64,000 nt of DNA, taken from NCBI RefSeq assembly GCF_002761295.1, contig NZ_CP017881.1, positions 1,165,069-1,229,068 of the forward strand, written 5' to 3'. Position 1 is the stretch's first letter; every line of letters begins with the position of its first letter. The notes under the pieces are model-generated. The model did not search any database. It saw only the letters and a list, made by a program, of their open reading frames with translations, and was not told the DNA's origin. The position numbers and the translations under genes were made by a program. This document shows positions 55,940 to 64,000 of the stretch, in pieces. Source of the DNA: Methanohalophilus portucalensis. GTDB taxonomy: Archaea > Halobacteriota > Methanosarcinia > Methanosarcinales > Methanosarcinaceae.

Positions 55940-56623
55940 TCACAAAAGATACCAATCATTATCGTTTTCTGAAAACTCGGGATCAATACCCACAACCCTT
56001 CTTTCAATCCCCAATTTATCGGTGATTGCATCGGAGAGATCCTGAAGATATCCTTTCTGGCTCAAGCTTCCATAAATGAATCTCTTGTTGGGGCGGATAT
56101 GCTCTTCCATTGTTTTTTGTCGGGGTGCGATATCGACTTCAATATCCGTCTTCTCAAGACCTTTGAGCATTGCCTTCCTGAAGTCACCTGTGCAGTAGGC
56201 TATCCTGTGGCTATAGTTGTCACGGGTCTTCTCGAGGTATGTTGCAAGTCTTTTGCTTTCCATACTTATAAAATCCCGCTTGATCTTTGCCACATTGCAT
56301 TTTCCCATCATGAATTTATAATCTGTAAAAGGGTACTCATTATCAATTTCCCGGGGAGTTACGCCACAGGTTCCAAAAACTACTATATGGACATCTTCGG
56401 GCTTTAGCAGGTCAAAAATGATCCTGTCATACATCCTGTGGGATGGACTCGTATGATAGGGTTTTCTCATAGAACAGGGGACGAATATGCAGAATTTGCG
56501 TGTAGGTGCCTCATATTCATTGAGGACCCATTCATTGGCACGTATCATGTCCGGATGATAGATTAATCGCTCTGTATCAAGTGGTTCATCGGACCTTTCG
56601 TTTTCTGGTATTATAGTGGGCAC
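55940..56623 (-). CDS. DUF5591 protein, related to archaeosine synthase core
   Basis: The 227-residue protein has FVPCSMRKPYHTSPSHRMYD, matching the PCSxxKPYxxSxSH active-site motif of ArcS, the enzyme that matures archaeosine in tRNA. Length equals the catalytic domain alone, without the PUA or TGT-like parts. VVFGTCGVTPREIDNEYPF is also conserved in the family. It may be a split ArcS subunit or a paralogue; I cannot tell which. Confidence 0.8.
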   Translation of the reverse strand: MPTIIPENERSDEPLDTERLIYHPDMIRANEWVLNEYEAPTRKFCIFVPCSMRKPYHTSPSHRMYDRIIFDLLKPEDVHIVVFGTCGVTPREIDNEYPFTDYKFMMGKCNVAKIKRDFISMESKRLATYLEKTRDNYSHRIAYCTGDFRKAMLKGLEKTDIEVDIAPRQKTMEEHIRPNKRFIYGSLSQKGYLQDLSDAITDKLGIERRVVGIDPEFSENDNDWYLL

Positions 56624-56728
56624 TTGACTACCGTTGCTGAAAAACTATATATATAATTAACGATTTGATTAGTATGGTTTTGTACAATCTGTGCAACTTT
56701 GTTTATAGGGCTTCAGGTGAGTTTTAAT

Positions 56729-57112
56729 ATGACGGGTTCTATTTCGGAAATGCTGAAAGCTAATTGTGAATGCGATGATGTTGCCAAGTGTATTCTGGGC
56801 TTAAAAGACCTGGATCTAAAGGCCTATAAAATACTCCTTTCCAATGGCCCACTGACAGCTGAAAGACTAGGGAAGCATCTGGGTCGTGAGCGCAGTACCG
56901 CTTATCGTTCTCTCCAGAACCTGATCTCATGTGGACTTGTTTACAGGGAAACACATACCATTGATGTAGGTGGCTATTTTTATGAATATGTGGCTGTAAA
57001 TCCTGCAGAGGTCAGACGAATGCTTCAGGAAAGTGTTGACCAGTGGTATGATAAAGTAAGTCTTCTTATTAATAAAATTGATACGGAACTTGTAGGGAAT
57101 GAAATGGCCTAA
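56729..57112 (+). CDS. TrmB-like HTH regulator
   Basis: The start ATG 56729 follows CAGGTGAG; the longer frame from 56699 is not supported. The protein has an HTH of the TrmB/GntR-like kind: LKAYKILLSNGPLTAERLGK and HLGRERSTAYRSLQNLISCG, then the wing with GGYFYEYVAVNP. Near the start is CECDDVAKCILGL, a Cys cluster seen in small archaeal regulators. It may respond to metal or redox. The target is not visible. Confidence 0.8.
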   Translation: MTGSISEMLKANCECDDVAKCILGLKDLDLKAYKILLSNGPLTAERLGKHLGRERSTAYRSLQNLISCGLVYRETHTIDVGGYFYEYVAVNPAEVRRMLQESVDQWYDKVSLLINKIDTELVGNEMA

Positions 57113-57327
57113 ACATTCGTACATGAATGGAGTAAGTTTATTTTTTACAAAAGAAGTTGCTTTTTCCTGATATGTCCAAAGTTGCCTGGTGAATCAGGTG
57201 ATGCTGGAAATTTTACCCTGTTATTTTGAGTTTTTCTTCATATGCTTTGCATGATGTCCCATTCATTTATTTATGCGAAGAACTATTTCGCAACTGTGGC
57301 TATTGCCTCTGGTATTTGGTGTGAACT

Positions 57328-58488
57328 ATGAAATTCGGGAAAAGTCATCTGCTGCTGCTTTGTATCACTGCCTTTTTTGCCATGGCAGGCGGTGCAATCC
57401 TTGCTCCTGTTTTGCCTGATATGGTGGCGCCTCTTGATACAACATCCCATGAAATAGGGCTTGTTATTTCAGTTTATACCATCTCTACCGCAATTTTCAC
57501 TCTTGTAATTGGCCATTTTGTAGACCGGCTGGATCGGAAAAAAGTACTGGTGCCCTGCCTTTTAATATATGGTTTAATGGGTCTGGCAAGTTTTTTTGCC
57601 ACTAATTTGCAAACCCTTCTGATCCTGAGACTTTTGCAGGGTACGGGAGTGGCCGGAATGATGTCGCTTGCAATGTTGATTATCGGAGAAGCTTATTCTG
57701 GTAGTGAACGTTTACACGCAATGGGTCGGGTCAGTACGACGATAGCGATTGGTATAATTGCGGCTCCTCTTATTGGAGGAGGTCTGGCAATTGCCGGATG
57801 GAATTATCCATTCCTGTTCTATGCTCTTTCCCTGCCCTTTGCATTAATTATGTTCTTTCATCTTCCCGAAACCAGGCCCCAAAATCTGGAAATCAATAAA
57901 AGAGGTTTACTGGATGCATTTGGTGCAATGAGGGATTTCCGTGTGGCCTACACAATATTTCTGGTGTTTGTGACATTTTTCCTGCTGTATTCAGTAGTAG
58001 TTTATGTGCCGTTTATGCTTAAGGAATATTTCGGATATACTGCAGATAAATCCGGAATTGTACTCGCTTTTCAGGGAATTGCCGTTATTATTGTGGCTTC
58101 AAATGTACGCAAGATAGCTGCAAGGTTTGAGATGATTTCAATGATAGGTATTGGCTTTTTCCTTGTAAGTGTTGCTATATTGTTGTTGACACAGGTGGAC
58201 TCTGTACTCTCTGTCATTGCCCTTATGTTTATTTTTGGCTGCGGGTATGGCCTTTCCCAGACGGTTATAGACGGGATGATCGTTCACATATCCCCTCCTC
58301 AGGTAAGAGGGGGCGTACTTTCCATTCATAATTCCACAAAATATGTGGGAATGAGTTTGTCTCCTGCATTGATGGGGATGGTTTATTTTTATTTTGGACT
58401 GCAGACTGTTTTCTTGCTTGCAGGTTTATTGGCTTTGTTGGCCGGGATTTCTGTTTATATGGTGAAGGGATGGTTTGTTGATGTCTGA
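57328..58488 (+). CDS. MFS transporter
   Basis: The 386-residue protein has about 12 TM segments. MFS motif A is visible as GHFVDRLDRKKVLV after TM2; motif in TM4-5 RLLQGTGVAGMMSLAM; PLIGGGLAIAGWNYPF is the motif C antiporter-like region in TM5. Drug or metabolite export is likely. It is not in an obvious operon; 215 bp upstream show no further gene. Confidence 0.88.
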   Translation: MKFGKSHLLLLCITAFFAMAGGAILAPVLPDMVAPLDTTSHEIGLVISVYTISTAIFTLVIGHFVDRLDRKKVLVPCLLIYGLMGLASFFATNLQTLLILRLLQGTGVAGMMSLAMLIIGEAYSGSERLHAMGRVSTTIAIGIIAAPLIGGGLAIAGWNYPFLFYALSLPFALIMFFHLPETRPQNLEINKRGLLDAFGAMRDFRVAYTIFLVFVTFFLLYSVVVYVPFMLKEYFGYTADKSGIVLAFQGIAVIIVASNVRKIAARFEMISMIGIGFFLVSVAILLLTQVDSVLSVIALMFIFGCGYGLSQTVIDGMIVHISPPQVRGGVLSIHNSTKYVGMSLSPALMGMVYFYFGLQTVFLLAGLLALLAGISVYMVKGWFVDV

Positions 58489-58603
58489 ATTAAGTTAGGT
58501 TTGACAGTACAAACGGATATAAGCTCGTTATATTTATCAATTCAGTGGATTATTTATTAGATCGATGTGCTCTGTATTTTGCACTATCTTTTGGGGAATA
58601 TTA

Positions 58604-59380
58604 ATGGAGGCCGATACAGCACAGAAGAAACTGGCAGTACTTATCGATGCTGATAATGCACAACCTTCCATAGTGGAGGGACTTTTTTCGGAAATAGCCA
58701 AATACGGGATTGCAAGCGTAAAACGGATTTATGGTGACTGGACGCGTCCCAACCTTAAAAACTGGAAGGACAGTCTCCTGGAACACTCAATCCAGCCGAT
58801 ACAGCAATTCAGCTATACTTACGGGAAAAATGCTACCGATAGTTCCCTTATTATCGATGCGATGGACCTGCTTTATTCCGAATCCCTGGATGGTTTCTGT
58901 ATTGTTTCTAGTGACAGCGATTTCACACGCCTTTCATCCCGGATCAGGGAATCGGGTCGCAAGGTATATGGTTTCGGAGAAATCAAGACTCCAAAACCCT
59001 TTATTGCGGCTTGTGACAAGTTCATATATACGGAAAACCTGCGTAAAGAGGAAGATGTAGTAGGCACAGTATCTGAGTCACCAATGCAGGCCCCGGGAAA
59101 ATGGGATACCAACCGTCTCAAAGGCGACAGCAAGCTAGTTAAAATGCTAAGGGATGCTGTAGAAGATTCAGCTGAAGAAAGTGGCTGGGCTTTCCTGGGC
59201 AATGTGGGCAGCAATCTTGTGCAGAAACAGCCGGATTTTGATCCTCGCAATTATGGTTACAAGAAAATGTGGGACATTTTCCGGGCAATAGACCTTTTTG
59301 ATATCGATGAAGTCCGGGCGGATAATTCCAGCAATAACCGGTTGATTTACGTGAAGGATAAGAAAAGTGATGGGAAGTGA
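58604..59380 (+). CDS. NYN-domain nuclease-like protein with OST-HTH/LOTUS domain
   Basis: From ATG 58604 the protein starts MEADTAQKKLAVLIDADNAQ. The NYN/PIN-like domain (about residues 8-145) has the acidic residues DADNAQ, DSSLIIDAMDLLY and CIVSSDSDFTRLSSRIRE. The C-terminal OST-HTH domain covers about 185-250 (SKLVKMLRDAVEDSAEESGW, FDPRNYGYKKMWDIFRAI). This combination is like bacterial and eukaryotic MARF1/LabA-type proteins that act on RNA. The cellular role here is unknown. Confidence 0.85.
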   Translation: MEADTAQKKLAVLIDADNAQPSIVEGLFSEIAKYGIASVKRIYGDWTRPNLKNWKDSLLEHSIQPIQQFSYTYGKNATDSSLIIDAMDLLYSESLDGFCIVSSDSDFTRLSSRIRESGRKVYGFGEIKTPKPFIAACDKFIYTENLRKEEDVVGTVSESPMQAPGKWDTNRLKGDSKLVKMLRDAVEDSAEESGWAFLGNVGSNLVQKQPDFDPRNYGYKKMWDIFRAIDLFDIDEVRADNSSNNRLIYVKDKKSDGK

Positions 59381-59412
59381 TTTTCCTTCACAATTGGTTT
59401 CCGGAATTGGCT

Positions 59413-60579
59413 TTAGATGTTTGATATGAATGTCTCGATTCTCTCAAGAGCTTCCTTAATGTCTTCTCTGGAGGCTGCATATGCACATCTTAGGTATCCA
59501 TTTCCTGCCCTGCCGAATACATCACCGGGTATGGTAACAACCTGTTGCTGTTCAAGCAGTCTTTCAGCAAATTGTTCCGATGTCAGGCCTGTGGACGCAA
59601 CTGATGGAAATGCGTAAAAAGCCCCGCCCGGATTGAAGCATTCCAGGCCTATATTATTGAATCCTTTGACAATAAGTCTGCGACGCCGGTTATATTCATT
59701 GACCATTTTCTCTACTTCTTCTTCACCATTCTTGAGGGCCTCTATAGCTCCTACCTGTGCGGTTATGGGGGCACAAAGCATGCTGTACTGGTGTATGCGC
59801 ATCATGGCTGCTAACACCGGTGCAGGGGCAAGTGCATAGGCCATTCTAAAACCGGTCATCGAATATGCCTTGGAAAACCCATTGAGGACTATGGTGCGTT
59901 GCCTCATGCCATCCAGGGAGGCAAAACACGTATGCTGTGTGTCATAGGTCATCCTTTCATAGACTTCATCCGAGATGACCATTATATCATGTTCTTCCAC
60001 AATGTCTGCGATGGGTTCCAGTTCCTTTTTATCCATCACGGCTCCGGTGGGATTGTTTGGATAATTGAGCAGGATGGCTTTGGTTTTCGGAGTGATTGCT
60101 TTTTTCAGATTTTCCGAAGTAAGCTTGAACTCGTCTTCCCTGCATGTTTGTACGGCAACCGGGTTTCCGCCTGCAAAAATGATTGCAGGTGCATAGGCAA
60201 CGTAAGAGGGCTCCACAATTATGATCTCATCACCCGGGTCGGTAATGGCACGCACAGCCAAATCCAGTGCTTCACTTACTCCCGATGTCACCAGTATTTC
60301 GGATGTAGGGTCGTAGTATAATCCTTGCTTCTGGGTGTACATCCTGGATATTTCGTCCCTGAGTTCTACAAGTCCATAGTTGGATGTATAGGACGTTTCT
60401 CCCTGTTCCAGTGAATGAATGCAGGCTTCCCGGATGTGCCAGGGAGTAATATAATCGGGCTCTCCAACTCCGAGGGATATAATGTCCTCATTGTCGGAGA
60501 CCATGTCAAAAAAGCGGCGGATCCCCGAAGGGGGTACTCTGTCCAGATAACTGGCTACAAAGCGTGAAGTGTCTGTCAG
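59413..60579 (-). CDS. Class I/II aminotransferase (aspartate aminotransferase-like), probable CTG start
   Basis: The annotated ATG at 60504 would remove conserved N-terminal sequence. Upstream codons in frame read LTDTSRFVASYLDRVPPSGI then RRFFD, the expected start of archaeal AspAT proteins. The only start-like codon with a good ribosome site is CTG 60579, 7 nt after AAAGGAGGT; the ATG at 60587 is out of frame. PLP Lys in NGFSKAYSMTGFRMAYA; NYPNNPTGAVM is intact. The Lrp regulator gene lies 14 bp upstream, so amino-acid responsive control is likely. Confidence 0.8.
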   Translation of the reverse strand: MTDTSRFVASYLDRVPPSGIRRFFDMVSDNEDIISLGVGEPDYITPWHIREACIHSLEQGETSYTSNYGLVELRDEISRMYTQKQGLYYDPTSEILVTSGVSEALDLAVRAITDPGDEIIIVEPSYVAYAPAIIFAGGNPVAVQTCREDEFKLTSENLKKAITPKTKAILLNYPNNPTGAVMDKKELEPIADIVEEHDIMVISDEVYERMTYDTQHTCFASLDGMRQRTIVLNGFSKAYSMTGFRMAYALAPAPVLAAMMRIHQYSMLCAPITAQVGAIEALKNGEEEVEKMVNEYNRRRRLIVKGFNNIGLECFNPGGAFYAFPSVASTGLTSEQFAERLLEQQQVVTIPGDVFGRAGNGYLRCAYAASREDIKEALERIETFISNI

Positions 60580-60593
60580 TTCTCATACCTCCT

Positions 60594-61085
60594 TTAGGGG
60601 GAAACCGGCAGACGTTTTACATGTTCGGGCTCTTCCATAATCAACCCGTCTTCTTTGTAGGTCTTGAGTACGAAATGGGTGGCGGTGTTATGCACCTGTT
60701 CCAGAGTGGCTATCTTTTCTGCAACAAAAAAAGCGACCTGCTTCATGGATTTGCCACGGACCGTAAGGGCTATGTCATGTTCTCCTGAAAGAAGTCTGAC
60801 AGAACGCACTTCGGGGAAACGGTACAGCCTTTCTGCGATACCCTGGTATCCCTGTTTGCGTTCCAGTGTTACCTTCAGTTCAATGATCGCATAGACATAA
60901 TCTTCCCCGGCAAGTTCCCAGTCAATCACTGTTTTATATTTGCGGATTATCTTTGCTTTTTCAAGCTGATGGATTCGCTTCTGGACTTCTTCCGGGGTCA
61001 TGTCAACAAGGGCGGAGATGTCCTCATAGCTTGATCTGGCATCATTTTCCAGTATCTCCAATATGTCCCTTGTTTGCCTGTCCAT
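60594..61085 (-). CDS. Lrp/AsnC-family regulator
   Basis: The 163-residue protein has an HTH (ILEILENDARSSYEDISALVDMTPEEVQKRIHQLEK, as ARSSYEDISALVDMTPEEVQ) and a C-terminal RAM/AsnC domain (AIIELKVTLERKQGYQGIAE, LLSGEHDIALTVRGKSMKQV). Such regulators sense amino acids. Its stop codon lies inside the ribosome-site region of the downstream aminotransferase, so the pair forms an operon. Confidence 0.9.
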   Translation of the reverse strand: MDRQTRDILEILENDARSSYEDISALVDMTPEEVQKRIHQLEKAKIIRKYKTVIDWELAGEDYVYAIIELKVTLERKQGYQGIAERLYRFPEVRSVRLLSGEHDIALTVRGKSMKQVAFFVAEKIATLEQVHNTATHFVLKTYKEDGLIMEEPEHVKRLPVSP

Positions 61086-61111
61086 GCTCTTTGAGCCACC
61101 TGTATTTTTGT

Positions 61112-61489
61112 TTATTTTGTAAGAATTGCGTTGACAACGCCATCCTGGCCCGGACGACTGGTGATCCTGGCATCTCCAAGTTCGGTCTTGATGATGCTTC
61201 CCTTTGTTAGTATGTTACGCCTGACGTAGTGCTCGTTGGCTTCATTGTCGGTAACATTCTCTATTGTGACTGCTGCTGTCTTGCCGGTAGAGGGATCGGT
61301 GACATTGGCAATTTTTTCCTGAAGGAGTTTTACTTTGTGGCAGCCGCCCCTTGTCTTTACGGATTTCCTTCTTGTTTCTGCGACATGTGTTTCTGCAGGT
61401 TCACTGCCGATTTCATATTTCCTCTTTCCGCGTGCTGTTTTTCTCTTGGCAGCTGTGGCCGTTCTCTTTGATCTTCCCTGGGATATCAT
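61112..61489 (-). CDS. rps8e: 30S ribosomal protein S8e
   Basis: The 125-residue archaeal-eukaryotic protein has [20 protein letters not shown] and [20 protein letters not shown] at the N-terminus and [20 protein letters not shown] with [15 protein letters not shown] at the C-terminus. It binds 16S rRNA. It is upstream of the Lrp-aminotransferase pair by 26 bp. Confidence 0.95.
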   Translation of the reverse strand: MISQGRSKRTATAAKRKTARGKRKYEIGSEPAETHVAETRRKSVKTRGGCHKVKLLQEKIANVTDPSTGKTAAVTIENVTDNEANEHYVRRNILTKGSIIKTELGDARITSRPGQDGVVNAILTK

Positions 61490-61641
61490 GATTGGAACCT
61501 CTGTTTTGTGATTTAAGTATAATACTAAGCTTTGCTATTAGGAGAGTTCATTAATTGTAATATTGTATATGAACCTTTCGAATATAGACTTCTCACGGGT
61601 TTGGATAATCATAAATAATGCTTTTACTTATGATATTTATT

Positions 61642-62559
61642 ATGCTTCGTGTAGTGTTCCTTGGTACCGGGGGAGCTCTCCCAACTGTGAACAGGAATCC
61701 CTCTTCCATTCTGGTCAACAGGGAGGGGGAGTTGCTCCTTTTTGATTGCGGGGAGGGGACCCAGCAGCAAATGATGCGTGCCAGGACTGGCATGATGTCC
61801 CTCTCTTCTATATTCATTACACATTTTCATGCAGATCATGTGCTGGGAATTCCTGGCCTTTTGCAAACTCTTTCTTTCCACGGCAGGGATGCTCCACTGA
61901 CTATATATGGTCCTGCCTGGGTGGAACAATTTGTAAAATTGGTATCACTACTTGGCTACTGCCGATTGAATTTTGAGATTAAAGCAGTACCTCTCGAAGC
62001 CGGGGACACTGTCCAACGGGAAGGTTATGTGATTAATGCAATTGCAAGTGAGCACAGTGTTCCTTCTCTTGCCTATTCTCTTGTGGAAAATGACCGCCCG
62101 GGCAAATTTGACCGCCGTCATGCTGAAGAGCTGGGTGTACCCGTAGGCCCCCTTTTTTCCCGTCTCCAGAAAGGTGAATCTGTAGAAGTAAATGGCAGGG
62201 TCATCTATCCCAATGAAGTAATAGGTCCTTCCCGTAAGGGGCGCAAACTCATCTATACCGGTGATACTCGCCCGTGTGAGGCAATTATTAAAGCAAGTAA
62301 AAACGCTGATGTCTTAATTCATGATGGGACACTTGCACAGGAAAAAGCAGATTGGGCCTGTGAATCACTGCATTCTACAGCAAAAGAGGCCGCAGACGTG
62401 GCACAAAAAGCAGAGGTACAGCGGCTCATCCTGACCCATATCAGCTCGAGGTATACTGACGATTCTTCAGTACTTCTGGAGGAGGCAAAAGAAGTTTTCG
62501 AAAATACCTGTGTGGCAGATGACCTGATGGAATTTGAAGTTCCCTATGGGAAACAATGA
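61642..62559 (+). CDS. rnz: Ribonuclease Z (tRNA 3' processing)
   Basis: The start at ATG 61642 gives MLRVVFLGTGGALPTVNRNP, typical of the family. Metal motif FITHFHADHVLGIPGLL; further ligands in IASEHSVPSLAYS, IYTGDTRPCEAI and LTHISSRYTD. The exosite AEELGVPVGPLFSRLQKGESV is present. It removes 3' trailers from pre-tRNAs. The tRNA-Pyl gene here encodes its own CCA, which RNase Z usually cleaves against, a point of interest but not unusual in archaea. Confidence 0.95.
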   Translation: MLRVVFLGTGGALPTVNRNPSSILVNREGELLLFDCGEGTQQQMMRARTGMMSLSSIFITHFHADHVLGIPGLLQTLSFHGRDAPLTIYGPAWVEQFVKLVSLLGYCRLNFEIKAVPLEAGDTVQREGYVINAIASEHSVPSLAYSLVENDRPGKFDRRHAEELGVPVGPLFSRLQKGESVEVNGRVIYPNEVIGPSRKGRKLIYTGDTRPCEAIIKASKNADVLIHDGTLAQEKADWACESLHSTAKEAADVAQKAEVQRLILTHISSRYTDDSSVLLEEAKEVFENTCVADDLMEFEVPYGKQ

Positions 62560-62578
62560 GTGAAGCACTCACGTGCCT

Positions 62579-62842
62579 TTAAATGAAGGTCCAATCGATT
62601 TTCTCATCATTTTTGTTGTAAAGGGTAACTTCGGCCTGCATCTCTTCCATCTGGCTGGGTAATTCCCTGACTCCCAGGTAGAGGGTATCCCCGGGTTTCA
62701 AATCCCTCTTAGGATCAGTGCGGGCAAAATAAACATTCCCTCCACTTTTTATCTCTTTGACCATCACTCCTTTCCATTTCAGGTTGTTTATTATGTTGAC
62801 AACTTTGCACTCGAACCTGTCTGATTCTTCTATTTCTGTCAC
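62579..62842 (-). CDS. Small beta-rich conserved protein, unknown
   Basis: The 87-residue protein has an alternating strand pattern (FECKVVNIINNLKWKGVMVK, VYFARTDPKRDLKPGDTLYL) resembling a TRAM- or OB-like barrel. It follows the AAA ATPase gene by 14 bp on the same strand, so co-transcription is likely. No named family is recognised. Confidence 0.6.
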   Translation of the reverse strand: MTEIEESDRFECKVVNIINNLKWKGVMVKEIKSGGNVYFARTDPKRDLKPGDTLYLGVRELPSQMEEMQAEVTLYNKNDEKIDWTFI

Positions 62843-62856
62843 TTTGTCACCTCTTT

Positions 62857-63960
62857 TCAGGCGTAAAGGTGGGTATTTGTTTCCTTTTTCTGCAACCCGG
62901 ATGCAGCTTTTTCAAAATAATGTGCTTCAACTTTTTCCATGTCGTCCATTATTGCATGGTGAAGGGCACTTTTGAGGACTTTTTCCACAATGTCTCTTCC
63001 TGAAAGGCCGTTGGTCAGTTTTGCAAGTTCACCTACGTTAGCTTCAGCTTTTATGGGGAATGTCTGTAGATTGAGTTCGATTATTTCTTTTCTTTCCTCT
63101 TTGCCAGGAAGTACAAACTCGATCTCCTCTTCAAAACGGCTTCTTACTGCGCCGTCAAGTACTGCTGTCCTGTTTGTGGCACAGATGGTGCACACTCCAT
63201 CTCTCTGGCTGATACCGTCCATTTCGGTTAGCAGGGCGTTGACGATTTCGGCTACATCGCCCCTGAGTTCCTGGTATCGCCTATCAAGGGCAATGGCATC
63301 CAGTTCGTCTATGAAAATAATGCTGGGTGCAAGTTCGCCGGCTCTTTCATACAGCTGATGTATCTGGCGGGAGCCTTCTCCTACAAATTCTCCTATAAGT
63401 TGTGTGGCTTTGACCGGGAGGAATGCCACATCAGTTTTATTTGCAAGGGCTTTTGCGACCATGGTTTTCCCTGTACCTGATGGTCCATGGAACAGGATGT
63501 TGCGAGGTGCCCATTTGCCAAATCTTTCCGGCTCTTCCAAATATCTCTCGATGAGCTTGCATTTGCGTTTTGCTTTAACCTGTCCGACGATATCATCAAA
63601 TGCAACTTCCACGGGATATTCAATATCCGTTTTTTCCTTCTCTTCCTGATTCACTACAATTGTTGTGGACTGGCCTATTATTGTAGCTTCGGGCCTTACT
63701 TCCTGGATTCTGTACGCAAAATCAGGGAACATTCTGTGATCAAAGAGGTAATCGTTTTTTCGGGCAATGTAACCATTCCATTGCATTCTCGCATAACATT
63801 CGAAAAGTTCGGGTTCTTCGATGCGTGGATATTCTTCAATAATTCCACAGAGGGGGTAACCAATAGGTTGCAAAATTACAATTTCTGCAGTAGATTCTTT
63901 TGCCTCGATTGCTTCCTGGGGTATTTTTTTCAGACTGGGACGTTGTGCGGATCTTGCCAT
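62857..63960 (-). CDS. AAA ATPase, proteasome-regulatory-subunit-like
   Basis: The 367-residue single-AAA protein has Walker A HGPSGTGKTMVAKALA, Walker B SIIFIDELDAIALD, sensor ATNRTAVLDGAVRSRFEEE and the pore-loop region KATQLIGEFVGEGSR. The N-terminal 110 residues lack a coiled coil of PAN, so it is not a canonical proteasome activator. It probably remodels proteins; the substrate is unknown. The gene is complete, with GGAG before the ATG. Confidence 0.85.
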   Translation of the reverse strand: MARSAQRPSLKKIPQEAIEAKESTAEIVILQPIGYPLCGIIEEYPRIEEPELFECYARMQWNGYIARKNDYLFDHRMFPDFAYRIQEVRPEATIIGQSTTIVVNQEEKEKTDIEYPVEVAFDDIVGQVKAKRKCKLIERYLEEPERFGKWAPRNILFHGPSGTGKTMVAKALANKTDVAFLPVKATQLIGEFVGEGSRQIHQLYERAGELAPSIIFIDELDAIALDRRYQELRGDVAEIVNALLTEMDGISQRDGVCTICATNRTAVLDGAVRSRFEEEIEFVLPGKEERKEIIELNLQTFPIKAEANVGELAKLTNGLSGRDIVEKVLKSALHHAIMDDMEKVEAHYFEKAASGLQKKETNTHLYA

Positions 63961-64000
63961 ATTTTCTCCTTTAGGTCATATGGGTCGTGTTGCAGTATTA

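Noticed and set aside
57113-57327. Gene or RNA in the gap before the MFS transporter
   Set aside because: No frame, tRNA fold or strong hairpin was seen; ATTTATTTATGCG is at most a TATA-like box.

Overview
The window comes from a methylotrophic methanogenic archaeon of the Methanosarcinaceae (salt-adapted genera such as Methanohalophilus, Methanolobus or Methanococcoides fit, but genus is a guess). The evidence is a complete pyrrolysine locus (tRNA-Pyl with CUA anticodon, pylS, pylB, pylC, pylD) beside a methylcobamide:CoM methyltransferase, a ycaO-tfuA pair of the McrA-thioamidation type, Fae-Hps, the AroA'/AroB' entry to shikimate, archaeal TATA boxes, RadA, Cdc48 and S8e. TAG is almost unused as a stop: of about 75 genes only pylB and one transposon-borne lipoprotein gene reach a TAG, and the lipoprotein frame stays open beyond it.

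Layout. 1-9 kb: Fae-Hps (cut by the window edge), TpiA, a five-gene aromatic amino-acid operon (aroA', aroB', aroD, aroE, tyrA), GMP synthase glutaminase, a DNase IV-like TIM barrel and CoaD. 9-12 kb: MarR-MATE efflux operon and radA. 12.0-16.16 kb: an AT-rich island of exported and membrane proteins, one decayed gene and a membrane-bound winged-helix regulator. It is bracketed by a 58-bp direct repeat of the 3' end of radA. 16-35 kb: housekeeping genes (phosphoglycolate phosphatase, Cdc48, TRAM, NikR, PurC, NreA, aIF1, PurL, cysteine desulfurase, YcaO-TfuA, a DtxR-type regulator, MgtC-like protein, ferritin-like protein) and two genes of 50-59 codons.

35.5-41.1 kb: one tightly packed operon with two NifX-like proteins, an F420-dependent sulfite-reductase-like fusion (Fsr type), two MinD/Mrp-like ferredoxin-ATPases, a DUF1847 Cys-rich protein and a metallo-beta-lactamase-fold protein. 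A 5,456-bp transposon (41162-46617) is inserted just upstream of its core promoter. The transposon has a 9-bp target duplication, 12-bp perfect terminal inverted repeats, subterminal TGNCCGAAAA-type repeats about 20 bp apart at both ends, an IS4-type DDE transposase with a SWIM zinc finger, and cargo genes. One cargo lipoprotein gene has the in-frame TAG.

46.7-52.3 kb: mtbA-like gene and the pyl operon. 52.4-64 kb: cobamide gene cobD with a Cys-rich tail, a multi-PAS histidine kinase, an ArcS-related DUF5591 protein, a TrmB-like regulator, an MFS transporter, a NYN/OST-HTH protein, an aminotransferase that appears to start at CTG, an Lrp regulator, S8e, RNase Z and an AAA ATPase. The pyl genes, cobD and mtbA fit one theme: growth on methylamines through corrinoid proteins and pyrrolysine-containing methyltransferases, although no methylamine methyltransferase itself lies in the window.
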